From assembly GCA_964036045.1 (NCBI GenBank), contig OZ038381.1:63922242-63986241 (forward strand): DNA of 64,000 nucleotides, written 5' to 3'. Source of the DNA: Eutreptiella sp. 'Long Island Sound 2002' (lineage: Eukaryota; Euglenozoa; Euglenophyceae; Eutreptiales; Eutreptiaceae). The notes under the pieces are model-generated. The model saw only the letters and a list, made by a program, of their open reading frames with translations. It did not search any database and was not told where the DNA came from. The stretch's first letter is position 1. Every line of letters begins with the position of its first letter. A program made the translations under genes and the position numbers. Of this stretch, positions 12,351 through 22,452 are shown in pieces.

Positions 12351-13641
12351 CGTGCCTTGGCGGTCCAGGGTAGGGAGATGGCCCCCAGGGCCTTGGCGAA
12401 GGCGTCCCGCGGGTTTGGGGGGTGCGGCTACGGGGGGCCCCCAGCGGGGGTTGCGGCGGGCTTGGGCTTGGACTTGGGCCGGGAAGCGATGCCGTGCACC
12501 ACCCAGGCATGCGCCCCCTGGTTCGCCGCCTCCGGGTTGAAACCCCCGAAGTCCATCAGCACCGACCGGGTCCGCGTCCAGGTCAAGGCCTTCCCCGCAT
12601 ACTCAATCCCCCCCAAGCCCAGCCCCTGCCAGCAGTTGGCGACGAATGGCCAGTGGGTGGCCCCCCCCTTTTTCCTCTCGGCGGTGAAGAGGTTGGTTTG
12701 CGCCAACTCGAACATCTTCACCCCCATTTCGGGAGGGGGGGGGGGCGCACCTCCCCCCATCTCTTCCCCAGGCCCCGGCAACTCAGGTTGCCACCTCCAC
12801 CACCCGTTGACCACCCCTAGGCGTAGGGGCCTATCCAGGTAGACCACCCCCCCCTTGTCCACCCATACCCACCGCCCTGCTCCCAACAGCAGGTGGTGCA
12901 CGCGCTGCAACAAAAACCGGAGAGTCCAGACCGGACTCTCCGGGGCGACGAGGAGGGGGGTGTCCAGGTTTGGGGGGTCGGGGCCAGCCAGGACAGACGG
13001 GTCCCATGACAGGTCCTGGATGGCCCCCGCATCCCTCGACCCCATCAACCCCCTCAGCCATTGGCTTCCCACCCACCCCCGCCGGCGTCTCCTCCACCAC
13101 CTTCGCCTCCACCTCCTCCTTCACCATGCCCTCCTCCATCTCCTCCGCCTCCACTTCCACCTCCGGCACCTCGTACTCCTCCTCCTCCTTCACCTTCTCC
13201 ACCGTCCTCGCCAACACCAGCTCCGTCCTCCGCACGCTGCGATCGAGCGCCTCAATCGCCTCCTACTTCTCCGCCACCTTGGCCTTCGCCTTGCGGAGAG
13301 TATCTTCCGCCATGAGGATCCTCTCCTCATCCCCCATCGCCCGCACCTCGGCCAGCTTGGTCTCCCATTGGGAGACCTTGGCCTCCAGCTTGGCCTTGGC
13401 CCCCTTGGAGGCTGCGAGGAAAGCCGAGAGCCCTTTGAGCCCCCCCCGCATTTGCTCCACCTCCAGGTCCTCCGCCGAGGCCGCCGCCGCCGACTTCTTT
13501 GGCGGCCAACGGGTCAAGGGGTGGCAATGGTGGAGGTGGGGCTTGGGGTTGGGGCTGGGGCTTGGCCTTGGGCTTGGCGAGGGGGTGTGGCTTGGCCTTC
13601 GCCGCCATCACCTGCGCAATCAGCGCCTGGGTCGCCGCATT

Positions 13642-13790
13642 CTATAGGAATCACAGGAGCGTTCTAGCGGCGTTCCAGGCAACCGTTCTAGCGGCATTCT
13701 AGTGACGTTCTAGCGACCGATCGTGCTGCCTAGATCAAGACTGGAACAATTCCCTAGATCAGCGCTAAAACGCACAACAAGACAATAGAC
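13642..13790 (-). mobile_element. introner-like intron copy 1
   Basis: 149-nt GT-AG intron (donor GTCTATTG, acceptor TTCCTATAG) separating exons 1 and 2 with phase 0. It is homologous along most of its length to the intron at 12196-12350: both carry CGCTAGAACG/CGTTCTAGCG words, TTGATCTA and the same order of blocks. Near the ends, GCGTTTTAGCG and CGCTAGAACGC form a short imperfect terminal inverted repeat. Confidence 0.6.
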
Positions 13791-13954
13791 TCGGCGGAGC
13801 AGCTCGTCCATCAACTCCTGCGATGCCATCTTGTTGGTCAATATTCTGTTTCAAGGAAGCCTGCATGTGGCCCTGGCCCCTCCTTACCTCCATGGCATCC
13901 CTGCACGAGCATGGCACTTGCGACCGCGGCCCCCCATGCACAACCCACGACACG

Positions 13955-14446
13955 TCAAAGTATGCAAACAACCATGTCATGCACTGTGCTTGCACATTGG
14001 CCTCCCTGTGGATGGCCGACCTCTGACGACCCGACACCTCGTCCACCCCCTCCACCCGACACCCCCCCCCCCCGGTTGCTGTGCTCGTTGTGACCATGTT
14101 TCAGAAAGCGGTTGATGCTTTCCGAAATGTCACCCGAGAACATGGCAAACCCAAATGGCTTAATGTTCTGCATCATGGTATCTACATCATGCTCAAGGCT
14201 CAGTAGATACCATGATGCTGTTGGGACAGTACAGTGGCGACGGAAATCACGGGCCACGGCAGCACGGTTCAATGGGTTAGGGCCCTGATATGTACAATAG
14301 AGGGCCTGCAGCAGGTCCCACATGTTCGTGATTGCCTTGTACTTGGCCGTGCTCGGCCTAATGCCGAGGCACCTGGCAATATCCGGCCATGCGTCAAAAA
14401 ATTGGCCGTCTGGTCCAAATACACACACAGCGGCCACAATACGCAA
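13955..14446 (-). CDS. transposase-like fragment (unclassified)
   Basis: Protein-like frame with FDAWPDIARCLGI, ALYCTYQG and the block SGDISESINRFLKHGHNEHS followed by RGGG. The Ser-Glu-(x)2-Asn-Arg...His...Arg-Gly pattern resembles the C-terminal part of some algal/protist cut-and-paste transposases, but I cannot place it in a family. After the 10-nt C run near 14.06 kb the sensible sequence moves to another frame (about 14.05-13.77 kb: VQAQCMTWLFAYFDVSW). Confidence 0.35.
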   Translation of the reverse strand: MRIVAAVCVFGPDGQFFDAWPDIARCLGIRPSTAKYKAITNMWDLLQALYCTYQGPNPLNRAAVARDFRRHCTVPTASWYLLSLEHDVDTMMQNIKPFGFAMFSGDISESINRFLKHGHNEHSNRGGGVSGGGGGRGVGSSEVGHPQGGQCASTVHDMVVCIL

Positions 14447-14669
14447 AGAAGTTTTGACCCCCCCCCCTAAAAAAGGGGTACCCAGGTGCGGGAGTCAAAT
14501 TCCAAGAAAATCATTGGGGGATCATTTTTGGTCCTAAAATGATGATTTTACAAGGGGCTGGACATCAGAAACCATACATTGGGGTATGCTACGCGAACGA
14601 CCCCAAAAAATGGTGGGTATACGACGCTCGCGCCTGTGCTTGATCTCACAACCTCTCTTCGAGGTGACT
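14414..14669 (+). repeat. direct repeat, left copy
   Basis: About 256 bp starting at CCAAATACACACACAGCGG and ending near CTCTTCGAGGTGA. It is highly similar to 17311-17602; the two flank the ~190-bp satellite. The 3' end runs directly into the first satellite monomer. Confidence 0.8.
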
Positions 14670-16850
14670 TCGATTTTGGAGCTATCCAGGGTGAAAAGCT
14701 GCATCCGCAGGTTGTGTACCAATCGCGTTTGACCCCCGCCAATACCAAAATAGGTTGAAAAACACATCAATACGGCCTAACACATGCTTTATATACCTTG
14801 GATGGTCGTTTTACGTGATCAAGAAACCAAGGTTCGAATAATTTGATTTTTGAGCTCTCAAGGGTGACAAACCGCATAAGCAGGTTGTGCACCAATCCCT
14901 TGGGAGACCCCCCCCCACACCCAATATCCAAATAAGGTGAAAACCACAGAATCACAGCCTAAAACATGCTGCACATACCTTCAATGTTCATTTGACGTAA
15001 TCAGGATATCAAAAAAATAAGTTTCGAAAACTTCGATTTTTGAGTTGTCAAGGGTGAAAAATTGCATCAGCAGGTTGTGTACCAATCCCTTGGGAGCCCC
15101 CCCCCCCCCCCTCCGGCCTCCACGCCGCCCAATACCCAAATGGAGTGAGAAACACAGAAATGCAGCCTTAAAAATGGTTTACATACCTTCGATGCGGATT
15201 GTAGGGGATCACAATATCAAAAAAAAAAAAGGTTTCGAAAAATTCGATTTTTGAGCTGTCCAAGGTGAACAGGAGCATCAGTAGGTGGTGCACCAGTACC
15301 TTGGGAGAACCCCCCCCCAAGGTGGTGCACCAGTACCTTGGGAGAACCCCCCCCGGCACCCAATACCCAAATAGGGGGAAGAGTACATGGATATGGCCTA
15401 AAACATGCTGTACATGCCTTGGATGGTCACTTTCAGTGATCACATCATCAAAAAAATATTTTTCAAAAACTTCGATTGTTGAGCTGTCGAGGGTGAAAAA
15501 CCGTTGGTGTACCAACCCCTTGGGAGCCCCCCCCCCCCCCCGCCCCCCGGCGCCCAATATCCAAATAAGGTGAAAAACACAGAAACACAGTTTAAAACAT
15601 GCTTTACATACTTTCGATGGTCATTTTAGGTGATCAGGGTATCAAAAAAAAAGTTTCGAAAACTTCGAATTTTGGAGCTGCTCAATTCTGGAAAACTGCA
15701 CAAAGAGAATGTGCACCACTCCCGTTTGACCCCCCCCCCCGGCACCCAATACCCAAATAAAGTGAAAAATTCGTAAATACTACCGAAAACATGCTTTACA
15801 TACCTTGGATGGTCATTGTAGGTGACCAGGATATCCAAAAAAAAGTTTCGAAAACTTCGACTTTTGACCTGTCCGAGGTGAAAAATTGCATAAGCAGGTT
15901 GTGTGCCAATCCCTTGGGACACCCCCCCCCACCCGATCCCCCAAAAAGGTGAAAAACACATACATACAACCTAATACGTGCTTTAGATATCTTGGATGGT
16001 CATGTTGGGTGATCAGGATATCAAAAAAGTAAGGTTCCGAAAATCTATTGCCTTCCGCAAGTCCACCTTGCAGAGAATCTACCCCAAGCAACACACACCC
16101 AAAATAGCCTAAAAACTACATAAATACAGGCTAAAACATGCTTTACATACCTTGCATGGTCACTGTAGGTGATCAAAATATCAAAAAAAATAAGTTTCAG
16201 AAACTGCAATTTTGGAGCTGTACAGGCAGAAAAACTGCATAAGCAAGTTGTGTACCAATCCCATTTGACCCCCCCCAGCCCGGACCCAATCGCAAATGGG
16301 GTGAAAAACATATGAATACAGCTTGAGACATGCCTTACATAACTTGGATGGTCATTTTAGGTGATCAAAGTATCAAAAACATAAGTTTCGGAAACTTCAG
16401 TTTTTGAGCTACCCCGGGTGAAAAACTGCAGAAGCAAGTTGTGCACCAATCCCTTGGGAGCCCCCCCCATCCCCCCACCCCCAGCCGCGCGCCCAATACC
16501 CAAATAGGGTAAATAACACATAAATGCCTAAAACATGCTTTACATACCGTGGATGGTCATTTTAGGTGATCACGGTATAAAAAAAAATTACAAAACTTCG
16601 ATTTTTGAGCTGCTGAGGGTGAAAAACCGCATAAGCAGGTTGTGTACCAATCCCGTGCAGGACCCCGCCCCCTCCCGCACCCAATACCCAAATAAGGTGG
16701 AAAAAACGTAAATACGGCCTAAACCATGCTTTACATACCTTGGATAGTTATTGTAGGAGATCACAACATCAAAAAAAATAAGTTTCAAAAACTTCGATTC
16801 TTGAGCTGTCCAGCGTGAAAAACTGCATAAGGAGGTTGTGCACCGGCCCA
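14670..16850. repeat. ~190-bp satellite, about 11 monomers
   Basis: Each monomer contains ACATGCTTTACATACC, TGGATGGTCATT, an A run, ACTTCGATTTTTGAGC, GGGTGAAAAACTGCATAAG, CAGGTTGTGTACCAATCCC and a C run of variable length. The ACATGC landmark recurs near 14782, 14964, 15172, 15403, 15597, 15789, 15976, 16136, 16328, 16533 and 16724 (spacing 160-231, mostly 182-208). One monomer has an internal duplication near 15.29-15.35 kb. Minus-strand frames in each monomer stay open for about 60 codons, but I see no gene. Confidence 0.9.
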
Positions 16851-17310
16851 TTCACTCATGTAAGCCATTATTGGTGGAAACAGTCATTTCGCGTCTTTGG
16901 CACAGGTTTTGACCGCCCTTTGGCGGGGCTAGAGACTGCCAAAAACAGCCTTTCGTATCCTAGTAGGCACATAGTGTCACAACATCCCCACTCACACCCC
17001 TCAGAGTGGGTGCCAGAGGGTCACAGAGGTCGCCAAAACCGCTAAAATAGCAAAAATGGCTGAAAAGTGCAGAAAGTGCACACAAGCGCTGTCCTCGCCC
17101 CATACAAACCCCATGGAGTCGCGACCCAGAAACACTTTTTCGGCTCAAAATCGGGAAAAACCAAAAGATTCATGATTTTTGACCCAAAAAAGGGGAGGTC
17201 TTTTTTTCGACATATGGGGGGGCCTACTGGGGTTACCTTGAGTTGGGATCTGGGACCCCGCCATGGGTCAGGGGGTCCAGATACAAGAAAAAAGTTCTTC
17301 AAGACCCAGG

Positions 17311-17602
17311 TCCAATTACACACACAGCGGCCACAATATGCAAAGAAGTTTTGACCCCACCCCACCCCCTCCCCCAAACAAAGGGGGTATTGAGGTGCGG
17401 GGCGGGGGGGGGGGGGGGCGTACGGGGGTCAAAATCCAAAAAAAATCATTGGGGGATCATTTTTGGTTCTAAAAATGATGATTTTACAGGGGTTAGATGT
17501 CAGAAACCATATATTGGGATATGCTACGCTAACGACCCCAAAAAAGGTGGGTATACGACGCTCGCGCCTGTGCTTGATCTAACAACCTCTCTTCGAGGTG
17601 AT
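17311..17602 (+). repeat. direct repeat, right copy
   Basis: Near-identical to 14414-14669 apart from the length of the G/C runs. It continues on its 3' side into the sequence of the next entry rather than into satellite. Confidence 0.8.
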
Positions 17603-17629
17603 TTTTTGTTGCACGTCATGTGCAACTGC

Positions 17630-17914
17630 CTACAAGAATAGTAGCTTGTCATCACCCACAAATGGTACCATGACTTCTTGGCTAGTGTGCCGCATGAGCC
17701 TTCCACCAAACCCATCGGTGTTCACAGAATAAATCAGGTCTCCTGATGCTTCATTGTTCGCATGTTCTACAAACATACGATGGCAAAAGTGGGCAAACCC
17801 TACCAACATGCAGGGGAAATGTGAGGGCACAAGACAATTGCAAGAAGAAGTGATCAATATGCTACATGGAAAGTGAGTTGGTGAACGTGCAGCAATACCG
17901 GGAAAGGGGTCCAA
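17630..17914 (-). CDS. fragment with DGFGGRL block
   Basis: Minus-strand frame with EHANNEASGDLIYSVNTDGF, GRL and then VMVPFVGDDKLLF. The pattern GD-x(n)-DGFGGRL-x(8-10)-hydrophobic strand recurs in the exon at 34069-34267 (GDAHLLDGGFGGRLGS), so both are copies or relatives of one domain. Function unknown. Confidence 0.35.
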   Translation of the reverse strand: MDPFPGIAARSPTHFPCSILITSSCNCLVPSHFPCMLVGFAHFCHRMFVEHANNEASGDLIYSVNTDGFGGRLMRHTSQEVMVPFVGDDKLLFL

Positions 17915-18356
17915 ATTGTAGTTCTCTTGGTCAATGACATTAATTGGTGCTGCTTTAAATTAGAATATTTGCTACAAAAAACAAATGTTGGATCATGACC
18001 TAGGGACAAACAAGCCATTCAATGCTGTTTGAATGCTTTGGCTACAGACAACCAAGCCATTTCTTTTGGTCTCAATGCTCCGACAAATTGAGCAACACCA
18101 AACACCGGGATACCTGCACATTTAGATGGTTTGTGAGATGTGCCCGTTAGGGGGCACGGCTTGTGCGTGGCTTTGATCTAACAACCTCTGCATGGTGATT
18201 TTCGAGCTAACCCATGCCTGCCTGCAAATGGCCAAGTCATCATCCTTGGGGCCCAATAGGGGGCTGATCTTGGAAAGATGGAGATGGCACCCAGGACCCC
18301 CATCAGTGGCTAGGGGGTCCATATGGAGGAAAGAAGTGGAATGGGACCTAGGTCTC

Positions 18357-18606
18357 AATCAAGACACAGTGGCAGGTATAGGCCGAACCCCCCCCCCCCT
18401 CCCCTCCACACACACCACCCCCAAAAGGTGGTACCCAGGAACAGGGGTGAGAGGGGTCAAACCCAGAAAATTCATCGCAGGATAATTTTGTCTCCCAAAA
18501 TGAGGATTTTACAAGGCTTTAGACAATCGATATAATACCTTGGGGTGTGCCTAGCAAATGACCCTAAAATACGCGCTTGATCCAAAGGCCTCTCTTTGGG
18601 GTGTTT
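18357..18606 (+). repeat. third, degenerate copy of the flanking repeat
   Basis: Shows the same order of blocks as 17311-17602 (CACACC/C-run/GGTACCCAGG, TTCATCGCAGGATAA, ATGAGGATTTTACAAGG, TGATCC...CCTCTCTTTGG), with many substitutions. Confidence 0.6.
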
Positions 18607-18842
18607 TTTTTTGCTGTACAGCTAGTCTTTTTGTGGCGCCGTCATGCAAATATTTTTAGTGAAACTACTCGCAATATGCTGATCTTACAAGATTACTTGC
18701 ATAACAGCAAGCAAAAAAAAAAACAAATGCTCGACTTACAGCATACAAAGCGCCCCATCACTTAGCCCAGGTGCAAATGCAAACCATCCATTCTATTCCT
18801 TTCAGTGGAATTGCAAAGCAGAACGTTGCACCTCACTCCCAA

Positions 18843-19184
18843 TTAACAGCTTGACACAGACCACACTCTTGCAGACCTCGCACTGGTACTCTCACAGACC
18901 CACCCCATGAGTCGGCATTGTTCCACTAATGGGATGGCTTGCAGTTCCGCGTAGAAATGTGTGTCAAGCCACCGCCGAAACATCGGGGCCACTGGAAAAA
19001 CGTCGGCCAATGCCCGCCGCAACTGAGCGCCTTGGTCCGCCATGAGTTTGTTGAGGCCGTCTGCAAGTGTCTTTTGCAGGCCCCCTAAGAACGTCTCAGT
19101 GAAGAAGACGGCCTTGAGATTGGCCCCGGCGCCCCCACTGAGGGCCCGCCGAATGGCCAGTATGCGGGCCTCGGACGTCATCGC
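18843..19184 (-). CDS. exon, helical protein of unknown function
   Basis: Starts at a clear acceptor (CATCTTTTGCAG at 19185-19196). Reads AMTSEARILAIRRALSGG, then helices (FLGGLQKTLADGLNKLMADQ, LRRALADVFP, FRRWLDTHFYAEL). A donor-like GTCTGTGAG follows near 18.9 kb; read straight through, it reaches a TAA near 18843. Probably the 3' part of a minus-strand gene with exons further up. Confidence 0.45.
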   Translation of the reverse strand, partial: AMTSEARILAIRRALSGGAGANLKAVFFTETFLGGLQKTLADGLNKLMADQGAQLRRALADVFPVAPMFRRWLDTHFYAELQAIPLVEQCRLMGWVCESTSARSARVWSVSSC

Positions 19185-19393
19185 CTGCAAAAGATGGCGT
19201 TGAACGGGGCATGAGGATGTTGGGGAGCATGTGCCTGATTTGCATGCGTGTACAACTTTGGGCACTTTCAGTTCTGCTCAGAAGGCCGTCACCCACTGCC
19301 TTAGCGTCGCTGGTCCATTGCATCGCAGTTTTGAGCTTCGTTGGGATGTGCGATTGGATCCACATGCAGCTCGACTTAGTCCAGTGGATGTGC

Positions 19394-19702
19394 TCAGGCG
19401 ACATTGTCGTGCCCTGGGCTGGGCCCGGGCTTGAGGTGACAGGCCTGCGCCCCTTCGGTCGATTTGGAGGACCACCGGGTTTGAAAGATTGTGGTCACCA
19501 TTTGCCCCACGCAAACCATCCGACTGCCCCTCATGCAGGGCCTGAAAGGGCGCACATGGGACGCGTTCAGGCCCTGACTGCCTCCGCGATACTTGAACAT
19601 CCGCCGGCACTTGTGCCCACAGTACGCTGTGTCTGTGCCCCGTGGGCCTCCAGTGGGCCCCTCCTGGGCACACACAGTGCGCACCCATCGAGCGCCCCAC
19701 AC
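19394..19702 (-). CDS. zinc-finger-like fragment
   Basis: Contains YCGHKCRRMFKYRGGSQGLN followed by ASHV, a Cys-x3-Cys...His pattern loosely like a BED/C2H-type finger of transposases. Only one partner histidine is evident. It lies between the exons at 18843 and 20449 on the same strand and may belong to the same gene. Confidence 0.3.
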   Translation of the reverse strand: MWGARWVRTVCAQEGPTGGPRGTDTAYCGHKCRRMFKYRGGSQGLNASHVRPFRPCMRGSRMVCVGQMVTTIFQTRWSSKSTEGAQACHLKPGPSPGHDNVA

Positions 19703-20448
19703 GGCCTACAGTGCACCCTCTGCCTCGCTTCTCCGCTGTGCCGACCGCCTTCCACTTTGGGACCCAATGTCGTGTGTCCAGGGGCGCAGGACGTGCTCCC
19801 GCCATCGTGGGCACAGGGCGCAGCAACCCCAAGTCTGGCTGGACCGTGCCCGTGAACCTGCCCGGCCCGACCGGCCCCGCCTGGCGGAGGGCACTACAAA
19901 GCCGCCCAGCGGACATACCACTGCTCCGAGAAATAGAGCAGACCACCAGGGGGGACTAGCGCACCTCTTTGCGGCGCCGCAGGCGGCGGGCCTGGACGCA
20001 CAGGGACGGGGGACGAGGGGGCGCCAGCTGATGGGGAACGGTTCTAAGAGGCGGTGACCAGACGGCGGATGTCGCCAATGCGCCCCAGAAACGGGGGAAT
20101 GACCCGCGGGGCAGTGTCGCATGGCCTTGGGCACGGGCTCCCCATCAAAAGCGTGAACAGCTTAGCCACCGCCCCGACTGGACTGGAACGCGCTGCTCCC
20201 ATGCAACGCTCTTGGCTGGGGACCGCCTCCCACCCACAGACCAATGGAGGGGGGGGGGGATTGGTCGCGGGGTCCGGCCGTCAATCCCACATTCTACGGC
20301 GCATCACGTGAAGGCCCCACACAAAAAGAGTCACTTTAGGGACCAGCACGGGCTCTGTCCGCCAGTCCCCGTTTCCCCTTGACACGCCGGAGCCGAGAGG
20401 CATGGCCCCACTGCACCGGAAACGGGGGGGGGGGGTCACAGCGCATAC

Positions 20449-20636
20449 CTTTGTTCTGGAGGCAGCAAAGAATTCAGAGAGGCGCGCCTCCAGTTCGCTG
20501 GACACGGTCTTGGCCTCGTCCAAACAAAGCGTGCGAAGCTTCCGCCCCAGAGCTTGGTACACCTGCGAGCCCGCGACGGCGTCCAAATGCTCTTTGCGGT
20601 GCACAAGCACCTTCCGAAACCGCTGCTGCACTTGGT
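20449..20636 (-). CDS. exon, coiled-coil-like
   Basis: 188-nt frame between acceptor GCGCAGAGACAG and strong donor AAAG|GTATGCG. Translation is rich in Arg/Leu/Glu heptad-like sequence (VQQRFRKVLVHRKEHLDAV; SSELEARLSEFFAASRTK). Same strand and spacing as the neighbouring exons. Confidence 0.5.
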
Positions 20637-20872
20637 CTGTCTCTGCGCGCAGGAGGGAGGCCGGGGCTCATGGGGGTTGACAGAACACGCAGCACAGCGC
20701 CCAGAGTCCGGGCGTTCCCCCACCCGTGGGGCGCGGGCTGTGCGCGGATCAGCCACAGTCGGCACTGGGCAGTCGATGCTCACTGGACGGTCAGATGGCG
20801 ACAGCCACTGGGCCATGCCCCGCGAGCGCCAGAGCCCACAGTCCCAAATAAAAAATTAGAGAAACGAGCAGA

Positions 20873-21298
20873 TCAGTGGTGTTGAGGCATTGGCACGTGC
20901 CGTGGCAGGAAACAAAAAAAGGCGGTCATCCACCAACAACCCCCCGGCAATGCCTTTGTGGAAGAGCTGGGGTGGTACCCACCCATCCTCCAGCCCCAGG
21001 CCGCACAGAGGGTGTCGGCTACAAAGGCAAAACCAGCAACGCCGACGGTGCACGCGACAGTGCGCACGAGGCCTCCAGGGCGGACTCCCATGAAGGGCTG
21101 CCCATCGGGAGCTGCTGGAATTGATTCAGTCCGGCAATACCGCCGGGCGACCAGGAGGTCACAGGAACAGTTGGCACTCGGCACTGGTCTACGGCGGTAC
21201 TCTTCGGTGATGGAGACGTCCTTTGGATTTGGCGGCATCTCAAAAGGCTCACAGTGATGCGGCGAGGTCAAGGGCGGGTGTTGGTAGATTGGAGGCAT
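20873..21298 (-). CDS. possible exon(s), unknown
   Basis: Open frame with SITEEYRRRPVPSANC and a Gly/Ala/Val-rich stretch. A second frame over 20856-21053 is also protein-like (LEDGWVPPQLFHKGIAGG), so the true frame after about 21.05 kb is unclear. Ends just outside the transposon relic that begins at about 21.45 kb. Confidence 0.3.
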   Translation of the reverse strand: MPPIYQHPPLTSPHHCEPFEMPPNPKDVSITEEYRRRPVPSANCSCDLLVARRYCRTESIPAAPDGQPFMGVRPGGLVRTVACTVGVAGFAFVADTLCAAWGWRMGGYHPSSSTKALPGGCWWMTAFFCFLPRHVPMPQHH

Positions 21299-21772
21299 TT
21301 GGCATTGAGGGCTACGCCTGTGCGCCGCAGGAGCCGCAGCGCAGGAATAATCCTCTCAAACTACAGAAACAGTGAAACTTGCAACAAGAAGGGAAAACCA
21401 CCATTCCATGACCTTTTGGAGTACTTGCCTGTTCCAAACCCACTGAGGTGAAAAAAGTAAGTCGTGTACAAAAAAATTGTCTAGTCGTGTAATTTTTTAT
21501 TGCCGTAAATGCGTATAATTTTTTTTGTAGTATTACTATCAAAAAAATTGAATTATTTTTTTGCGGTAAGGGTGTGTATTTTTTTTTTGCGGTAAGTCGG
21601 GTAAATTATTGAAAAAAAATTGAAAAATTGAAAGAAATGCAACTTTTGCAATACATGCGCAATATGTACAACTGCCAGTTCTGTACGGCACCCCATAGCA
21701 ACCTTTACGATGGGACGCCACGTCCACAAAGCACATAGTACTCTGCGTGGCCAGCAATTAGTTGGTACTCGG

Positions 21773-22170
21773 CCAATATAACATAGTTTCACATGGTGTC
21801 ATGGGCACCAGACACAAAATCAGGCCCATGAAAAGAGTCCTGACACGGCCATGGCCAAAATCCAGTGTGCCAGCACTGGGAACAAAATCGAGCTCAAGAA
21901 AAAGATTCCTGACAGGGCCATGGCCAACGATAGTGCCACCATGATAGGACACCAAAGCACCGGTGTGGAGCCAATATAACATAGCTTCACAGGGTGTCAT
22001 GGGCACAAGACACAAAATTAGGCTCAAGAAAAGAGTCTTGACAGGGCCATGGCCAACATCCAGTGCACTAGCACTGGAAACAAAATCAGGCTCAAGAAAA
22101 AGAGTCCTGACAGGGCCATGGCCAACGCTAGTGCCACCATTGTAGGCCACCAAGGCACTCGTATGGGGCC
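21773..22170. repeat. 198-bp tandem duplication
   Basis: Two copies of a 198-bp unit starting CCAATATAACATAG (21773 and 21971), with a third start at 22169. Each unit contains a roughly 93-bp subrepeat (GACAGGGCCATGGCCAAC). It lies in the non-coding part of the transposon relic. Confidence 0.85.
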
Positions 22171-22452
22171 AATATAATAGCAATGATATATGCTCCACCA
22201 TTGGTACACCAAACGGGCGGAGGAAAATACAACCCACAAAACATGCACCCGCTACAAGTAGTTGCAGAATGCACGCTTGTAGATCAAGTCAACTTTTGTG
22301 TCGCTGGACTTGGGCTTTGCACCAGGATAGGGGTTAAACTAACAAGCGGCGCGCAACTCTGCTACTAGATGCTTGGACAGGTCATTGATGAAAAGCTGGT
22401 CACGCTCCAGCTGGCCAAATGCATCTGCTGGGTAGCCATCTGGCACCTTGCG

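Larger units (their letters stand above)
11440..13829 (-). pseudogene. three-exon gene, frameshifted, cut off by the satellite
   Basis: Exon 1 (13791-13829) reads MASQELMDELLRR from an ATG. After a 149-nt intron, exon 2 (12351-13641) continues with NAATQALIAQV, a Pro/Lys-rich linker, a coiled-coil-like segment rich in Glu/Lys/Ala, and a Trp-rich block (GVVNGWWRW) near 12.8 kb. After a second intron, exon 3 (from 12195) holds a Ser-rich run, basic/Pro-rich sequence and a last block with EEWW-like residues near 11.6 kb. Reading needs several frame changes (about 13.5 and 13.05 kb and a 13-nt homopolymer near 11.75 kb) and passes two in-frame TAGs (13263-13265, 12428-12430). The frame runs straight into the 17-bp satellite near 11.44 kb, so the 3' end is lost. 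No known family. Confidence 0.5.

Noticed and set aside
14414-17602. LTR retrotransposon bracketed by direct repeats
   Set aside because: No TG...CA ends, primer-binding site or pol-like coding between the repeats; the interior is satellite.
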